Shown in pieces: positions 55,100-64,000 of a DNA stretch of 64,000 nt. The DNA is taken from contig URVJ01000013.1 in assembly GCA_900551295.1 (NCBI GenBank), forward strand, positions 6,571 through 70,570, given 5' to 3'. A program made the position numbers and the translations under genes. Below the pieces are notes generated by a model, which ran no database searches, was not told where the DNA came from, and saw only the letters and a list, made by a program, of their open reading frames with translations. This stretch comes from an uncultured Eubacteriales bacterium (lineage in GTDB: Bacteria; Bacillota; Clostridia; Oscillospirales; CAG-382). Numbering within the stretch: the first letter of the stretch is position 1; every line of letters begins with the position of its first letter.

Positions 55100-57550
55100 T
55101 TATTGTTTCTCCGATTGAATTTTCTTTAAGTGCCAAATGTTATGGGCATATTCTTCAATGCTTCTGTCGGCTGCGAATTTTCCTGCGGAAGCAATGTTCA
55201 TAAGCGACATCTTGTTCCACTTTTCGCGGTTCTTGTATGTGTCGAGCATTTTTTCGTGGCAGAGCATATAAGAGTCAAAGTCCGCAAGGCACATGAACGG
55301 ATCCGCAACTCCGCGGTTGCCCACAAGCAGATAGTCGTAGATGTTGGAGAAACTCTGACCGTTGAAACCTGCGTTCAGGCTGTCGATAACGCCCTTTATG
55401 CGGTCGTTGTGATGATAGTAGCTTGCCGCGTTGTAGCCTCTCTGCCACAGCGAGTTTACCTCGTCGGTTGTAAGACCGAAGATAAAGATGTTCTCGTCGC
55501 CGCATTCCTCTTTCATCTCGACATTTGCGCCGTCAAGCGTGCCTATTGTAAGCGCGCCGTTTATCATGAACTTCATGTTGCCGGTACCGCTTGCCTCTTT
55601 TCCGGCAAGGCTTATCTGTTCGCTTATGTCAGCCGCAGGCATTAAAGCCTCGGCAAGGCTTACGCAGTAGTTTTCAAGGAATATGACCTGGAGCTTTTCG
55701 GAGATCTTGGGATTTTTCGCAATATCCGCGCTTATTTCGCAGATAAGCTTTATTATCTGCTTTGCCATGTCGTAACCCGGAGCCGCCTTTGCCGCAAAGA
55801 TAAAGGTCTGAGGCTGCATATCGAGATTCGGGTTTTCTTTGAGCTTGTTATAAAGGTCGATAATTCTCAGTGCATTGAGCAGCTGGCGCTTGTACTCGTG
55901 AAGTCTTTTTGCCTGAACGTCGAATATCGAATCGGGGTCTATCTTTATGCCGGTCTTTGAGAATACAAGATCGGAAAATGCAATCTTGTTTGAACGCTTG
56001 ATCTTTTCGAGCTGTTCGAGTATGCCCTTGTCGGAGGCAAATTTCTTAAGGTCGGCAAGCTTTTCGGGCTGATGTCTGTAAGAAGTTCCGATACATTCGT
56101 CAAGCAGAGCCGCAAGAGCCGGGTTTGAGTAGCATAACCATCTGCGGTGCGCAATGCCGTTTGTGACATTTGTAAAGCGGTCGGGATACATCTTGTAGAG
56201 ATCCTTGAAACAGGAGGTCTTTAATATTTCGGAGTGAAGAGCCGAAACGCCGTTTACGGTGTGAGAACCGATAACGCTTAAATTTGCCATTCTTATCTGA
56301 TTGTATGCGATTATCGCCATGCCGCTTATTCTGTCCCAGCCGCCGGGGAACTTTGCCCATGCTTCTTCGCAGAAACGGCGGTTTATCTCGCAGATTATCA
56401 TGTATATTCTAGGCAGCTTGAGTTTGAAGATGTCCTCGTTCCAGGTTTCAAGAGCCTCGGGCATTACGGTGTGGTTGGTGTAGGAGATAACGTGAGTTAC
56501 AGTGTCCCATGCTTTTTCCCATGAGAATCCGTAGTCGTCCACAAAAATACGCATAAGTTCGGGAATACAAAGCGCAGGGTGCGTGTCGTTTATGTGAATT
56601 GCAACCTTTTCGGCAAAGTTGTCGAGAGTGCCATAGACTGCCATGTGGTCGCGTATAATGCTCTGGCAGGACGCGCTTGTGAGGAAATACTGCTGAGAAA
56701 GTCTTAAGATCTTTCCTTCGGCATGGTTGTCGGACGGGTAGAGGACTTTGCATATAGCCTCGGCGTTGGTGCTCTTTTCGACAGCCTTTATGTACTGTCC
56801 CTGAGTAAACAGGCTCATATCAAAGCCGCCTATGTCGCGCGCTTTCCAAAGACGAAGCAGGCTTACCGCCTCGCAGTCTGCGCCCGAGATCATCATGTCG
56901 TTTGCACAAGCCTCGATTTCTTCGCTGTCCTCGTAAATTATCTGGCACTTGCCGTTTTCAAGCCACTGTTCCTTTACTCTGCCGCCGAAACGTATTTTGA
57001 AAACTCTGTCGCTTCTCGGAACAAGCCATACTTCTCCTCCGGGCAGCCATACGTCGGGCAGCTCTATCTGAAGTCCGTCAACAAGCTTCTGCTTGAAAAG
57101 ACCGTATTCGTAGAGTATCGAAAAACCTGTTGCCGGGTAGTCGAGAGATGAAAGCGAATCCAAAAAGCAGGCTGCAAGTCTGCCGAGACCGCCGTTTCCG
57201 AGACCTGCGTCGGGTTCTTCTTCGTAGAGATTTGTAAGATTAAAGCCGAGGTCGTCGAGAACGTCGCGGTAAACCTTTTCAAGACCGAGATTGTAGAGGT
57301 TGTTTTTGAGTGAACGTCCGAGCAGAAACTCCATGCACATATAATATACGCGCTTGCCGCCCTTTTGATTTACAAGCTTTTTGTAGTCGTTGCGCTTTTG
57401 GGACAAAATGTCCTTTATTGTCATCGCGCACGCCTTGTACATCTGCTCTCTTGTAGCTTCGGACGGAGAAACGCCGAAATAGCGCGAAAGCTTTGACGTT
57501 ATAGCCTCTTTAACCTCGCTTTTTTTCATAACCTGTGTCTTTGTGCTCAT
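55100..57550 (-). CDS. glgP: Glycogen/starch/maltodextrin phosphorylase
   Basis: The 816-residue GT35 enzyme releases glucose-1-phosphate from glycogen. The PLP lysine lies in EASGTGNMKFMINGALTIGT. Other conserved parts are LGNGGLGRLAACFLDS, ALCIPELMRIFVDDY and AKRLHEYKRQLLNAL. The length is typical. ATG 57550 follows AGGAGGT by 7 bases; the longer frame to 57583 is not used. It is fifth in the glgBCDAP order and allows storage and breakdown to be co-expressed. Confidence 0.96.
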   Translation of the reverse strand: MSTKTQVMKKSEVKEAITSKLSRYFGVSPSEATREQMYKACAMTIKDILSQKRNDYKKLVNQKGGKRVYYMCMEFLLGRSLKNNLYNLGLEKVYRDVLDDLGFNLTNLYEEEPDAGLGNGGLGRLAACFLDSLSSLDYPATGFSILYEYGLFKQKLVDGLQIELPDVWLPGGEVWLVPRSDRVFKIRFGGRVKEQWLENGKCQIIYEDSEEIEACANDMMISGADCEAVSLLRLWKARDIGGFDMSLFTQGQYIKAVEKSTNAEAICKVLYPSDNHAEGKILRLSQQYFLTSASCQSIIRDHMAVYGTLDNFAEKVAIHINDTHPALCIPELMRIFVDDYGFSWEKAWDTVTHVISYTNHTVMPEALETWNEDIFKLKLPRIYMIICEINRRFCEEAWAKFPGGWDRISGMAIIAYNQIRMANLSVIGSHTVNGVSALHSEILKTSCFKDLYKMYPDRFTNVTNGIAHRRWLCYSNPALAALLDECIGTSYRHQPEKLADLKKFASDKGILEQLEKIKRSNKIAFSDLVFSKTGIKIDPDSIFDVQAKRLHEYKRQLLNALRIIDLYNKLKENPNLDMQPQTFIFAAKAAPGYDMAKQIIKLICEISADIAKNPKISEKLQVIFLENYCVSLAEALMPAADISEQISLAGKEASGTGNMKFMINGALTIGTLDGANVEMKEECGDENIFIFGLTTDEVNSLWQRGYNAASYYHHNDRIKGVIDSLNAGFNGQSFSNIYDYLLVGNRGVADPFMCLADFDSYMLCHEKMLDTYKNREKWNKMSLMNIASAGKFAADRSIEEYAHNIWHLKKIQSEKQ

Positions 57551-57691
57551 TGATTGACCTCCTGTATAAGAACCTTTTGCCAAAATAAAACGGTTCTTGC
57601 TTCGCTTTATTAAAATACAAAAATCAAATTTACCCTAACATAGCGAAATGCTGCCTTATGACAGCAAAACGCAGGTACTTTCACATATATT

Positions 57692-59134
57692 TTAGCATAT
57701 GTTTTCGTACAATTCAATATACTTTTTAGCCGAAATATTCCAGCTGAAATCCGTCTGCATAATCTTTTTAACGAATTTTGCCCACCTTTCCTTGTCGCGG
57801 TACAGCCATAGAGCCGCGCATATTCTGTCTTTAAGCTCCCATTCGGAATAGTTTGCAAAGGTAAAGCCGTTGCCGCGAATCTCGCCGTTTTCTTCGTAAT
57901 AACCCTTTATCGAGTCGTAAAGGCCGCCGGTTTCGCGCGTTACCGGAACAGAGCCGTAGCGCGAGGCAATCATCTGCGACAGTCCGCAGGGTTCGCTCAG
58001 CGACGGCATTACAAATATGTCGGACGCGGCGTATATCTTCTTTGAAATTTCCCTGTCATATATCATGAGAGCCTTTACCTGGTCGGGGTGGGTGTTCTGA
58101 AGATACATAAAGTAGTTTTCGTATTTCTGTTCACCCTTGCCGAGTACGATAAGCTGAACGTCGTTCTCCTGTATCACCGATTCCATTATCTTGGAAACAA
58201 GGTCGAGTCCCTTGTGGTCGGCAAGACGGGAAACTATCGCTATAAGCGGAGTGTCGGGCTTTTCGGGAAGGCCGAATTCCTTTTGCAGCATAGTTTTGTT
58301 TACTATCTTGTTCTTTAAGGAATTGACGGTAAATTTCTTGTATATGGATTTATCTGTTGCAGGGTTGTAGTAGTTGTAGTCTATTCCGTTGAGAATGCCG
58401 GAAAGCTTGTAGTTGTTTTCGCGCAGAATGTAGTGCAGCCCTTCGGAATGTTCGGGATAGCGTATTTCCTTTGCGTATGTCGGACTTACGGTAGTTACCC
58501 TGTCGGCGCAGACGATAGCGCCCTTCATTAAGTTTATGCAGCTGTCGTATGCAACGATCGACGCATATTTTATGTCAAGTCCGAAAACGTCGCCCAATAT
58601 CGCCATATCGTATTTTCCCTGATAAGCGATGTTGTGTATCGTGAACACTGCGCGTATACCCGAATATCTCTGGCTGTCGCGGAACAGCGTCTTGAGATAT
58701 ACTACGCAGAGCGCGCTCTGCCAGTCGTGAGCGTGGAGAATGTCGGGGAAGAAGTCTATTATGGGAAGTATGTGAAGTACGGCGGAAGAGAAAAACGCAA
58801 AGCGTTCGCCGTCGTCGTAGCTGCCGTAAATCTCGTTTCTCTTAAAGTAGTATTCGTTGTCGATAAAGTAGTATATAACGCCGTCCTTTTCGAGTTTGAA
58901 TATGCCGCAGTAGAGCTGACGCCATGCAAGAGGAACGATAATATCCGTAATGTATTCCATTTTATCCCTGTATTCCTGTTTTATGCAGGCGTAAAGCGGC
59001 ATTGCAACACGCACGTCATAGTCGGGATTTTCAGCTTTTATCGCTGCCGGCAGCGAACCGAGAACGTCGCCGAGACCGCCCGTCGCGGCAAAGGGCATAG
59101 CCTCCGAGCCTACCATTAAAATCTTTTTTGCCAT
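57692..59134 (-). CDS. glgA: Glycogen synthase (ADP-glucose type)
   Basis: The 480-residue GT5 enzyme extends alpha-1,4-glucan from ADP-glucose. The N-terminal ADP-glucose site appears as SEAMPFAATGGLGDVLGSLP. HAHDWQSALCVVYLK, AVFTIHNIAYQGKYDMAILG and the C-terminal MPSLSEPCGLSQMIASRYG are standard family blocks. No strong ribosome binding site precedes the ATG. Inverted repeats (GTGTATAACAC, GTGTTTAAACAC) occupy the leader. It lies 77 bases after glgD. Confidence 0.95.
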   Translation of the reverse strand: MAKKILMVGSEAMPFAATGGLGDVLGSLPAAIKAENPDYDVRVAMPLYACIKQEYRDKMEYITDIIVPLAWRQLYCGIFKLEKDGVIYYFIDNEYYFKRNEIYGSYDDGERFAFFSSAVLHILPIIDFFPDILHAHDWQSALCVVYLKTLFRDSQRYSGIRAVFTIHNIAYQGKYDMAILGDVFGLDIKYASIVAYDSCINLMKGAIVCADRVTTVSPTYAKEIRYPEHSEGLHYILRENNYKLSGILNGIDYNYYNPATDKSIYKKFTVNSLKNKIVNKTMLQKEFGLPEKPDTPLIAIVSRLADHKGLDLVSKIMESVIQENDVQLIVLGKGEQKYENYFMYLQNTHPDQVKALMIYDREISKKIYAASDIFVMPSLSEPCGLSQMIASRYGSVPVTRETGGLYDSIKGYYEENGEIRGNGFTFANYSEWELKDRICAALWLYRDKERWAKFVKKIMQTDFSWNISAKKYIELYENIC

Positions 59135-59211
59135 AGTGTTTAAACACGCATTTTAAGTGTTATACACTGCGTGCTTTTCCTCCTTTTCGAGAATTGTTAG
59201 GGCGATTTTTC

Positions 59212-60351
59212 TTATATTACCATGCCTTTTGAGATAGAGAACGGGTGCGTATCGTGACCCGATAACATTCTGCCGTTCTTTACGACTACCTCTTTGTCGG
59301 AGATTACGCAGTTTAAGAATGCGTCGTCGCCGATTTCGGAATTCTGCATGATTATGGAGTTTTTGATAACGGTTCCTTTGCCGACCTTTACGCCTCTGAA
59401 TATAATGGAGTTTTCAACGACGCCATCTATTACGCAGCCGTCGGCGATAAGGGAATTTGATACCTTCGACGTATCGGAATAACGGGTAGGAGCGGAATTT
59501 TTGACCTTTGTATAGACAGGTCTGTTCTTTATGCCGAATATGCAGTCGCGCACTTCGGGGCGAAGCAAGTCCATGCTGCTTCTGTAATATCCGTCAAGCG
59601 AGTTTATCGCGGCGAAATATCCGTCGTACTCGTATTTCATGTACTTCATGTTGAGCCTGTTGTTTGCGATAATGTCGCGCGTAAAGCTCTTGTAACCTCG
59701 TGCAAGCGAATCGATTATTATGTTTTGCAGATATTCGCGCTTGAGAACGAATATGTTAAGACAAAGATCCATAAATCCGTCCATTGCCGCAGGGTGATGT
59801 ATAAGATTTGTAATTCTTCCGGTGTCGTCAGTTTCGACAATGGTGCCGTTCTTTGCGGCGTCGGAACTGAGATACAGATTTTTTGTAACGACGGTTATGT
59901 CCGCACCCGTGTCAATGTGGTGTCTTATAACGCTGCGCAGGTCTATGTTGCATACAATGTCGCAGTCGGACAGAACCAAGTATTCCTCCGTGCAGCGCGA
60001 AACGAAGTTGTATACGCCCATGAGAGCCTCAAGTCTTGAAGAATAGGGATGACCGGAAGTCACGGTGTTGTCGTAGGCTGTGATGAACGGCGGAAGTATC
60101 TTGATACCTCCCGAGCTTCTCGCAAGATCCCAGTCTTTACCGGTCCCGACGTGATCCATAAGCGACTGATAGTTGTAGTGTGTTATTATGCCGACTTTGT
60201 ATATGTCGGCGTTTACCATGTTTGAAAGCGTGAAGTCAACGAGTCTGTAACGTCCTCCGAACGGAACCGACGCCATAGTGCGCTTTTGTGTGAGTTCGGG
60301 AATGTTTCGGTCGTGAATATTTGAGAAAATAAGTCCGGCTACGGTTGTCAT
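59212..60351 (-). CDS. glgD: GlgD, ADP-glucose pyrophosphorylase-like subunit lacking the catalytic loop
   Basis: The 379-residue protein is homologous to GlgC, with a nucleotidyltransferase domain and a C-terminal left-handed beta-helix. The catalytic GGxGxRL loop is replaced by FSNIHDRNIPELTQKRTMAS. The rest of the fold (FGGRYRLVDFTLSNMVNADI) is kept. In Firmicutes, GlgD pairs with GlgC and modulates its activity. Its start overlaps the glgC stop by 4 bases, so the two subunits should be made in a fixed ratio. Confidence 0.95.
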   Translation of the reverse strand: MTTVAGLIFSNIHDRNIPELTQKRTMASVPFGGRYRLVDFTLSNMVNADIYKVGIITHYNYQSLMDHVGTGKDWDLARSSGGIKILPPFITAYDNTVTSGHPYSSRLEALMGVYNFVSRCTEEYLVLSDCDIVCNIDLRSVIRHHIDTGADITVVTKNLYLSSDAAKNGTIVETDDTGRITNLIHHPAAMDGFMDLCLNIFVLKREYLQNIIIDSLARGYKSFTRDIIANNRLNMKYMKYEYDGYFAAINSLDGYYRSSMDLLRPEVRDCIFGIKNRPVYTKVKNSAPTRYSDTSKVSNSLIADGCVIDGVVENSIIFRGVKVGKGTVIKNSIIMQNSEIGDDAFLNCVISDKEVVVKNGRMLSGHDTHPFSISKGMVI

Positions 60352-61556
60352 TTGCTTGTACCTCCGTCTACTTCGTCTGCCGAGATAATTTTTCCGGTTT
60401 CAACCGTATAACCGTCGGGAAGAACCGTTCCTGCGCCTATAACAGTGATTTTCTTTGCCTTTTCCGAGTCGCTGCCGATAGAGCAGTCTTTTCCGATAAC
60501 GGCGTTTTCGTCAATTATGGAATACAGTATGCTGCTGCCTGCTTTTACAGTCGAATCGCCCATGATTACGGAATCCTTTACCACAGCGCCCTTTTCGATC
60601 AAAACTCCGGGAGAGATTACCGAGTTTATGACAGTACCGTATATCTCGCAGCCCTCCGAAATAAGGGAATTATCCGTTACGGCGTCCTCGCCTATGTACT
60701 GCGGAGGCTTTGCGGTGTTTCTCGAATATATTCTCCAGCTTTCGTCGTTTATATCAAATACCGGCTTTGAACCGAGAAGATCCATGTTTGCTTCCCAAAG
60801 GCTTGAGATCGTTCCGACGTCTTTCCAGTAGCCGTCAAACTTGTACGCGTACATCTTTTCTCCGGATTCAAGCATGTCGGGAATAATGTTTTTGCCGAAA
60901 TCGTTGTCTGTCTTTTCTTTTGCGGCATCCTTTTTCAGATAGTCGAACAGAACCGACTTGTTGAAAATGTAAATACCCATGGACGCCATGGTGCTTGTGG
61001 GATTTTTCGGCTTTTCCTCAAATTTGAAGATCCTGTTTTCGTCGTCTGCGGAAAGTATGCCGAAACGGCTTGCCTCCGACAGCGGAACTTCGAGAACGCT
61101 TATCGTGCAGACGGAGCCTGTCTTTTTGTGAAAGCGTAACATTGCCGAATAGTCCATCTTGTAGATGTGGTCTCCGGAGAGAATTATAACATAGTCGGGA
61201 TCGTACCTGTCTATGTATTTCATGTTCTGGTATATGGCGTTTGCCGTGCCCTTGTACCAGTCCGCGCCCTTTTTGCCCTGATAGGGCGGAAGCACGGTGA
61301 CGCCGCCGTAGGTGCGGTCAAGATCCCAGGGCTGTCCGTTGCCGATGTACTCGTTTAAGTAAAGCGGCTGATACTGAGTAAGAACGCCTACGGTGTCAAT
61401 GCCGGAGTTAATGCAGTTGGATAAGGGAAAGTCTATGATGCGGTATTTTGAGCCGAAGGATACTGCGGGTTTCGCGGTATTCTCCGTAAGTGCGTAAAGT
61501 CTGCTTCCCTGTCCTCCTGCAAGGAGCATAGCCACACATTCTTTTTTCTTGAACAT
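60348..61556 (-). CDS. glgC: Glucose-1-phosphate adenylyltransferase (ADP-glucose pyrophosphorylase)
   Basis: The 402-residue enzyme makes ADP-glucose from ATP and glucose-1-phosphate, the committed step of glycogen synthesis. The catalytic loop AMLLAGGQGSRLYALTENTA, FGSKYRIIDFPLSNCINSGI, YVIILSGDHIYKMDYS and IFKFEEKPKNP are all present. The C-terminal beta-helix carries hexapeptide-like repeats. GGAGG precedes the ATG. It follows glgB by 57 bases. Confidence 0.97.
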   Translation of the reverse strand: MFKKKECVAMLLAGGQGSRLYALTENTAKPAVSFGSKYRIIDFPLSNCINSGIDTVGVLTQYQPLYLNEYIGNGQPWDLDRTYGGVTVLPPYQGKKGADWYKGTANAIYQNMKYIDRYDPDYVIILSGDHIYKMDYSAMLRFHKKTGSVCTISVLEVPLSEASRFGILSADDENRIFKFEEKPKNPTSTMASMGIYIFNKSVLFDYLKKDAAKEKTDNDFGKNIIPDMLESGEKMYAYKFDGYWKDVGTISSLWEANMDLLGSKPVFDINDESWRIYSRNTAKPPQYIGEDAVTDNSLISEGCEIYGTVINSVISPGVLIEKGAVVKDSVIMGDSTVKAGSSILYSIIDENAVIGKDCSIGSDSEKAKKITVIGAGTVLPDGYTVETGKIISADEVDGGTSK

Positions 61557-61613
61557 ATATTAACCTCCGAAAACTTGTATTAGCTTAAAATAATCACTCT
61601 CCGATGAGAAAAC

Positions 61614-63581
61614 TCATGACTTTTTCTTCGGAGTACCCGTTGTCTTTGACGGCAACGGTTTCTTTGCGGATTCCGACGGTTTTCTGGCGCGTACCTTGTG
61701 ATGAAGTATTACCGCGCCGAGTCCGGGAAGATCGAGCGTAATGCTGCCTGCAAAGCAGTCGGGAGTGGACGAAGTCTTTTTTGATTTCAGCGGCTGAGTA
61801 TTTATCATGTTTGAACCGCCGAAACGTTCGCTGTCGCTGTTGAATATCTCGTGATAAGTACCGGAATCATATACGTTGCAGACAAATCCGCGGCGATCTA
61901 CGGGAGTCATGTTGAGTATAACCACAAGCTTGTCGCCTGCCGCGTTTGAACGCACGTATGAGAGTATGCTTAAATCCCTGTTGTCTGCGTCTATCCAGCG
62001 GAAACCGTCCCATGAATAGTCGTTTTCCCAAAGTTCGCTGTGGTCAAGATACAAGAAGTTCAATTCTCTGACATAGTTTTGCAGCTTTGCGTGCATTTCA
62101 TATGAAAGCAGGAACCATTCCACGCTGCCTTTGTAGTCCCATTCCTTGAACTGTCCGATTTCCGAACCCATGAACAACAGTTTTTTTCCGGGGTGCGTCA
62201 TCATGTACGCCAAAAATACGCGTTCTCCCGCGAATTTCTGATTGTAGTCGCCGGGCATTTTGTCAAGCAGCGATTTTTTGCCGTGAACCACCTCGTCGTG
62301 CGAGATAGGCAGTATAAAGTTTTCCGAAAAGGCGTACATCATGGAGAATGTTACCTTTTCATGCTTGTATTTTCTGAAAAGCGGATCTGTCGAGAAGTAG
62401 TCGAGAACGTCGTTCATCCAGCCCATGTTCCACTTGAAGTTGAAACCCAGACCGTCCTGCTCGGCGGGCTTTGAAACGTTTTTCCACGCCGTTGACTCTT
62501 CGGCTATAAAGAGTGCGTCGGGATATTCGTTTCTTATCACCGAACCTAACTTTTTGAAGAACGCGACAGCCTCAAGGCATTCGTTTGTGCCGTATACGTT
62601 TGGGAACCATTCTCCGGGCTGTCTGTCATAGTCGAGATAAAGCATGGACGCCACTGCGTCAACTCTCAGACCGTCAATATGGTATTTTCTAAGCCAGAAC
62701 ATTGCGTTTGAGATAAGGAAACATTCGACTTCGTTTCGTCCTACGTCGAATCTGCGCGTACCCCAGCCGCGGTTTTCCATTTTGTCCTTGCCCTGATATT
62801 CGTAAAGAGGCTTTCCGTCAAATTCGTAAAGTCCGTGTGCGTCTTTCGGAAAATGAGCGGGAACCCAGTCGAGTATAATGCCGATTCCCGACGCATGCAT
62901 ATAATCCACAAAGTACATGAAATCGTGCGGATTGCCGAAACGCGACGTCGGCGCATAGTATCCGCAGACCTGATAGCCCCATGAGCCGTCGAACGGATAC
63001 TCGGAAATAGGCATAAGTTCTATATGAGTATATCCCATCTGCTTTACATACGGCGCAAGCTCTCTGGCAAGCTCGCGGTAGCCGAGATACTCCCCGTTTT
63101 CCTTGGTTTTCCATGAGGCGGCGTGAAGCTCGTATATATTGATCGGCGTTGAATAGTGCGGTTCGATCATTGTCTGCTTTCTGTGATCAAGCCAGCTTGA
63201 GTCTGTCCACTCATAGCCGTCGATATCGTAATAAACAGACGCCGTATTCGGCGGAACTTCAAAATAGAAAGCATACGGATCAGCTTTATAATACTGCTTT
63301 CCGTCGGTTTCGATGATGAATTTATAACGTGAGAACCGTGCAAAACGGTCTGCCGCAAGAACCGTGCTCCAAAGACCGCCGTCGGTTTCCTTTTTCAGCG
63401 GAATATCCGCTTTCCAGTCATTGAAGTCTCCGGATATATATACTTTATCGGCATTCGGCGCCCACACTCTGAATTCATATCCGTCTTTTGCGGGGTGTAC
63501 GCCCATGAACTCATATGAGACGAAGTTTGTGCCCTCATGAAAGAGGTATTGAGCCGCGTTGCCGTTATTTTTAGACGTCAT
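61614..63581 (-). CDS. glgB: 1,4-alpha-glucan branching enzyme
   Basis: The 655-residue GH13 enzyme introduces alpha-1,6 branches into glycogen. The N-terminal CBM48 (about 20-115, FRVWAPNADKVYISGDFNDW) is followed by the barrel with DGLRVDAVASMLYLDYD (nucleophile Asp), LFIAEESTAWKNVS (acid/base Glu) and PISHDEVVHGKKSLLDKMPG. A basic Lys/Ser/Pro tail of about 20 residues ends the protein. ATG 63581 follows GGAG by 9 bases; the longer frame overlaps the promoter. It is first gene of the glycogen operon. Confidence 0.96.
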   Translation of the reverse strand: MTSKNNGNAAQYLFHEGTNFVSYEFMGVHPAKDGYEFRVWAPNADKVYISGDFNDWKADIPLKKETDGGLWSTVLAADRFARFSRYKFIIETDGKQYYKADPYAFYFEVPPNTASVYYDIDGYEWTDSSWLDHRKQTMIEPHYSTPINIYELHAASWKTKENGEYLGYRELARELAPYVKQMGYTHIELMPISEYPFDGSWGYQVCGYYAPTSRFGNPHDFMYFVDYMHASGIGIILDWVPAHFPKDAHGLYEFDGKPLYEYQGKDKMENRGWGTRRFDVGRNEVECFLISNAMFWLRKYHIDGLRVDAVASMLYLDYDRQPGEWFPNVYGTNECLEAVAFFKKLGSVIRNEYPDALFIAEESTAWKNVSKPAEQDGLGFNFKWNMGWMNDVLDYFSTDPLFRKYKHEKVTFSMMYAFSENFILPISHDEVVHGKKSLLDKMPGDYNQKFAGERVFLAYMMTHPGKKLLFMGSEIGQFKEWDYKGSVEWFLLSYEMHAKLQNYVRELNFLYLDHSELWENDYSWDGFRWIDADNRDLSILSYVRSNAAGDKLVVILNMTPVDRRGFVCNVYDSGTYHEIFNSDSERFGGSNMINTQPLKSKKTSSTPDCFAGSITLDLPGLGAVILHHKVRARKPSESAKKPLPSKTTGTPKKKS

Positions 63582-63620
63582 TTTTGCTGCACTCCAGACT
63601 ATTGATATTCTTATGAATAT

Positions 63621-63649
63621 ATAATAACACATTTCACAGTCGATTTCAA
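63621..63649 (-). promoter_or_regulatory. Promoter of the glycogen operon
   Basis: On the minus strand, TTGAAA (63649-63644) and TATTAT (63626-63621) are separated by 17 bases. It lies about 40 bases before glgB. Confidence 0.75.
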
Positions 63650-63720
63650 CAATTTTGAGGAGAATAATGAGAAAATTATTGTCAAAAATTGTAATAAAAA
63701 TGTAAATTTAGAATATTTTT

Positions 63721-63745
63721 GCAAAAAAGCTGTGCAAAAGGCACA
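63721..63745 (-). terminator. Possible terminator of a minus-strand gene beyond the right edge
   Basis: On the minus strand, TGTGC (63745-63741) pairs with GCACA (63735-63731), followed by GCTTTTTTGC. The stem is short. Confidence 0.4.
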
Positions 63746-63818
63746 AAAAAAGTGAATAATGTCTGAAATAATTAACTTACGTTTAACCGAGGTTTATCGC
63801 CGCTCAAACGCCGCAGCG

Positions 63819-63945
63819 AAAGCGAACTACACTTACGTGTGGCTGATTTTTGCCTATTTGTGACGGAAACGGATTATTAACTTCCACTTGCAGCTCTATA
63901 CTGACGCTTTTCTGCGGAGAAAAGTCCTCCTGCGAGGAAAAAGTT
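63819..63945 (-). repeat. Dispersed intergenic hairpin element, copy B
   Basis: This ~127-nt segment upstream of glgB matches copy A (13387-13505) in inverted orientation. The core hairpin on this strand reads CTTTTCT-CCGC-AGAAAAG, with the loop base changed relative to copy A while the stem is intact. No open frame is convincing in 63582-64000. The rest of that gap holds the glg promoter, the direct repeat CCTGCGAGGA (63927-63936 and 63947-63956) and a TCAAGGG/CCCTTGA hairpin (63965-63987). Confidence 0.7.
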
Positions 63946-64000
63946 CCCTGCGAGGATAAACCGTTCAAGGGACTACTCGCCCCTTGACAATCCCCCGACG

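Overview
The window is an ordinary chromosomal stretch from an anaerobic, Gram-positive-type bacterium, most likely class Clostridia (Oscillospirales-like, probably a gut or rumen lineage). That placement is an inference. It rests on AGGAGG-type ribosome binding sites with ATG, GTG and TTG starts, a lysine (L-box) riboswitch, a tryptophan T-box leader, SLH-anchored surface proteins, a dockerin protein, type III glutamine synthetase, the GlgC/GlgD pair and a small DUF6472-like Cys protein. I see no phage, transposase, CRISPR array, tRNA, rRNA or recognisable defence locus. Gene starts were chosen from Shine-Dalgarno position and promoter position, so several differ from the longest open frame.

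Layout. 1-5 kb: the 3' end of rpoC, a cyclophilin, ilvE on the other strand, and a secreted dockerin protein. 5-12.3 kb (minus): a GH39-like glycosidase, citrate synthase, and a 1410-residue SLH surface protein with six Ig-like repeats. 12.6-16.6 kb (plus): a lipase, then LUD protein - trmL - site-2 protease - scpA, ending in a small HTH gene that looks N-terminally shortened. 16.7-22.4 kb (minus): an EF-G-like GTPase, then rlmB followed by a degenerate P-type-ATPase-like membrane protein. 22.7-30.6 kb (minus): one long unit prmA - rsmE - membrane protein - cdaR-like regulator - ftsE - ftsX - M23 peptidase - S41 peptidase, coupling rRNA/ribosomal-protein methylation to cell-wall and division functions. 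30.8-33 kb (plus): lysine riboswitch - dapA - dapB. 33-36.5 kb (minus): a compact three-gene sugar or sugar-acid operon. 36.7-40.9 kb (minus): nitrogen assimilation, with glnN (type III GS) followed by an ammonium transporter fused to its own PII domain. 41-43.4 kb (minus): rlmI-like methyltransferase and a phosphoesterase. 43.5-46.8 kb (plus): Trp T-box - trpB2 - cation efflux - DUF6472. 46.8-53.2 kb: a 1731-residue SLH protein with a GH99/WbsX-like domain, divergent from an AraC regulator. 53.2-63.6 kb (minus): the glycogen operon glgB-glgC-glgD-glgA-glgP plus a GH13 hydrolase.

How the genes work together. The locus combines central anabolism (lysine, tryptophan, branched-chain and glutamine nitrogen, citrate to glutamate), glycogen storage and turnover, and a polysaccharide-facing surface (two SLH proteins, one dockerin protein). 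RNA-level control is prominent: an L-box, a T-box, a probable attenuator before glnN and a partial terminator before amt.

The points I would look at first are: a ~120-nt dispersed intergenic element with a covarying hairpin (13387-13505 and 63819-63945); the P-type-ATPase-like protein whose DKTG motif has become DDTE; the S41 protease whose predicted nucleophile is Cys, not Ser; and the Amt-PII fusion without the uridylylation tyrosine.
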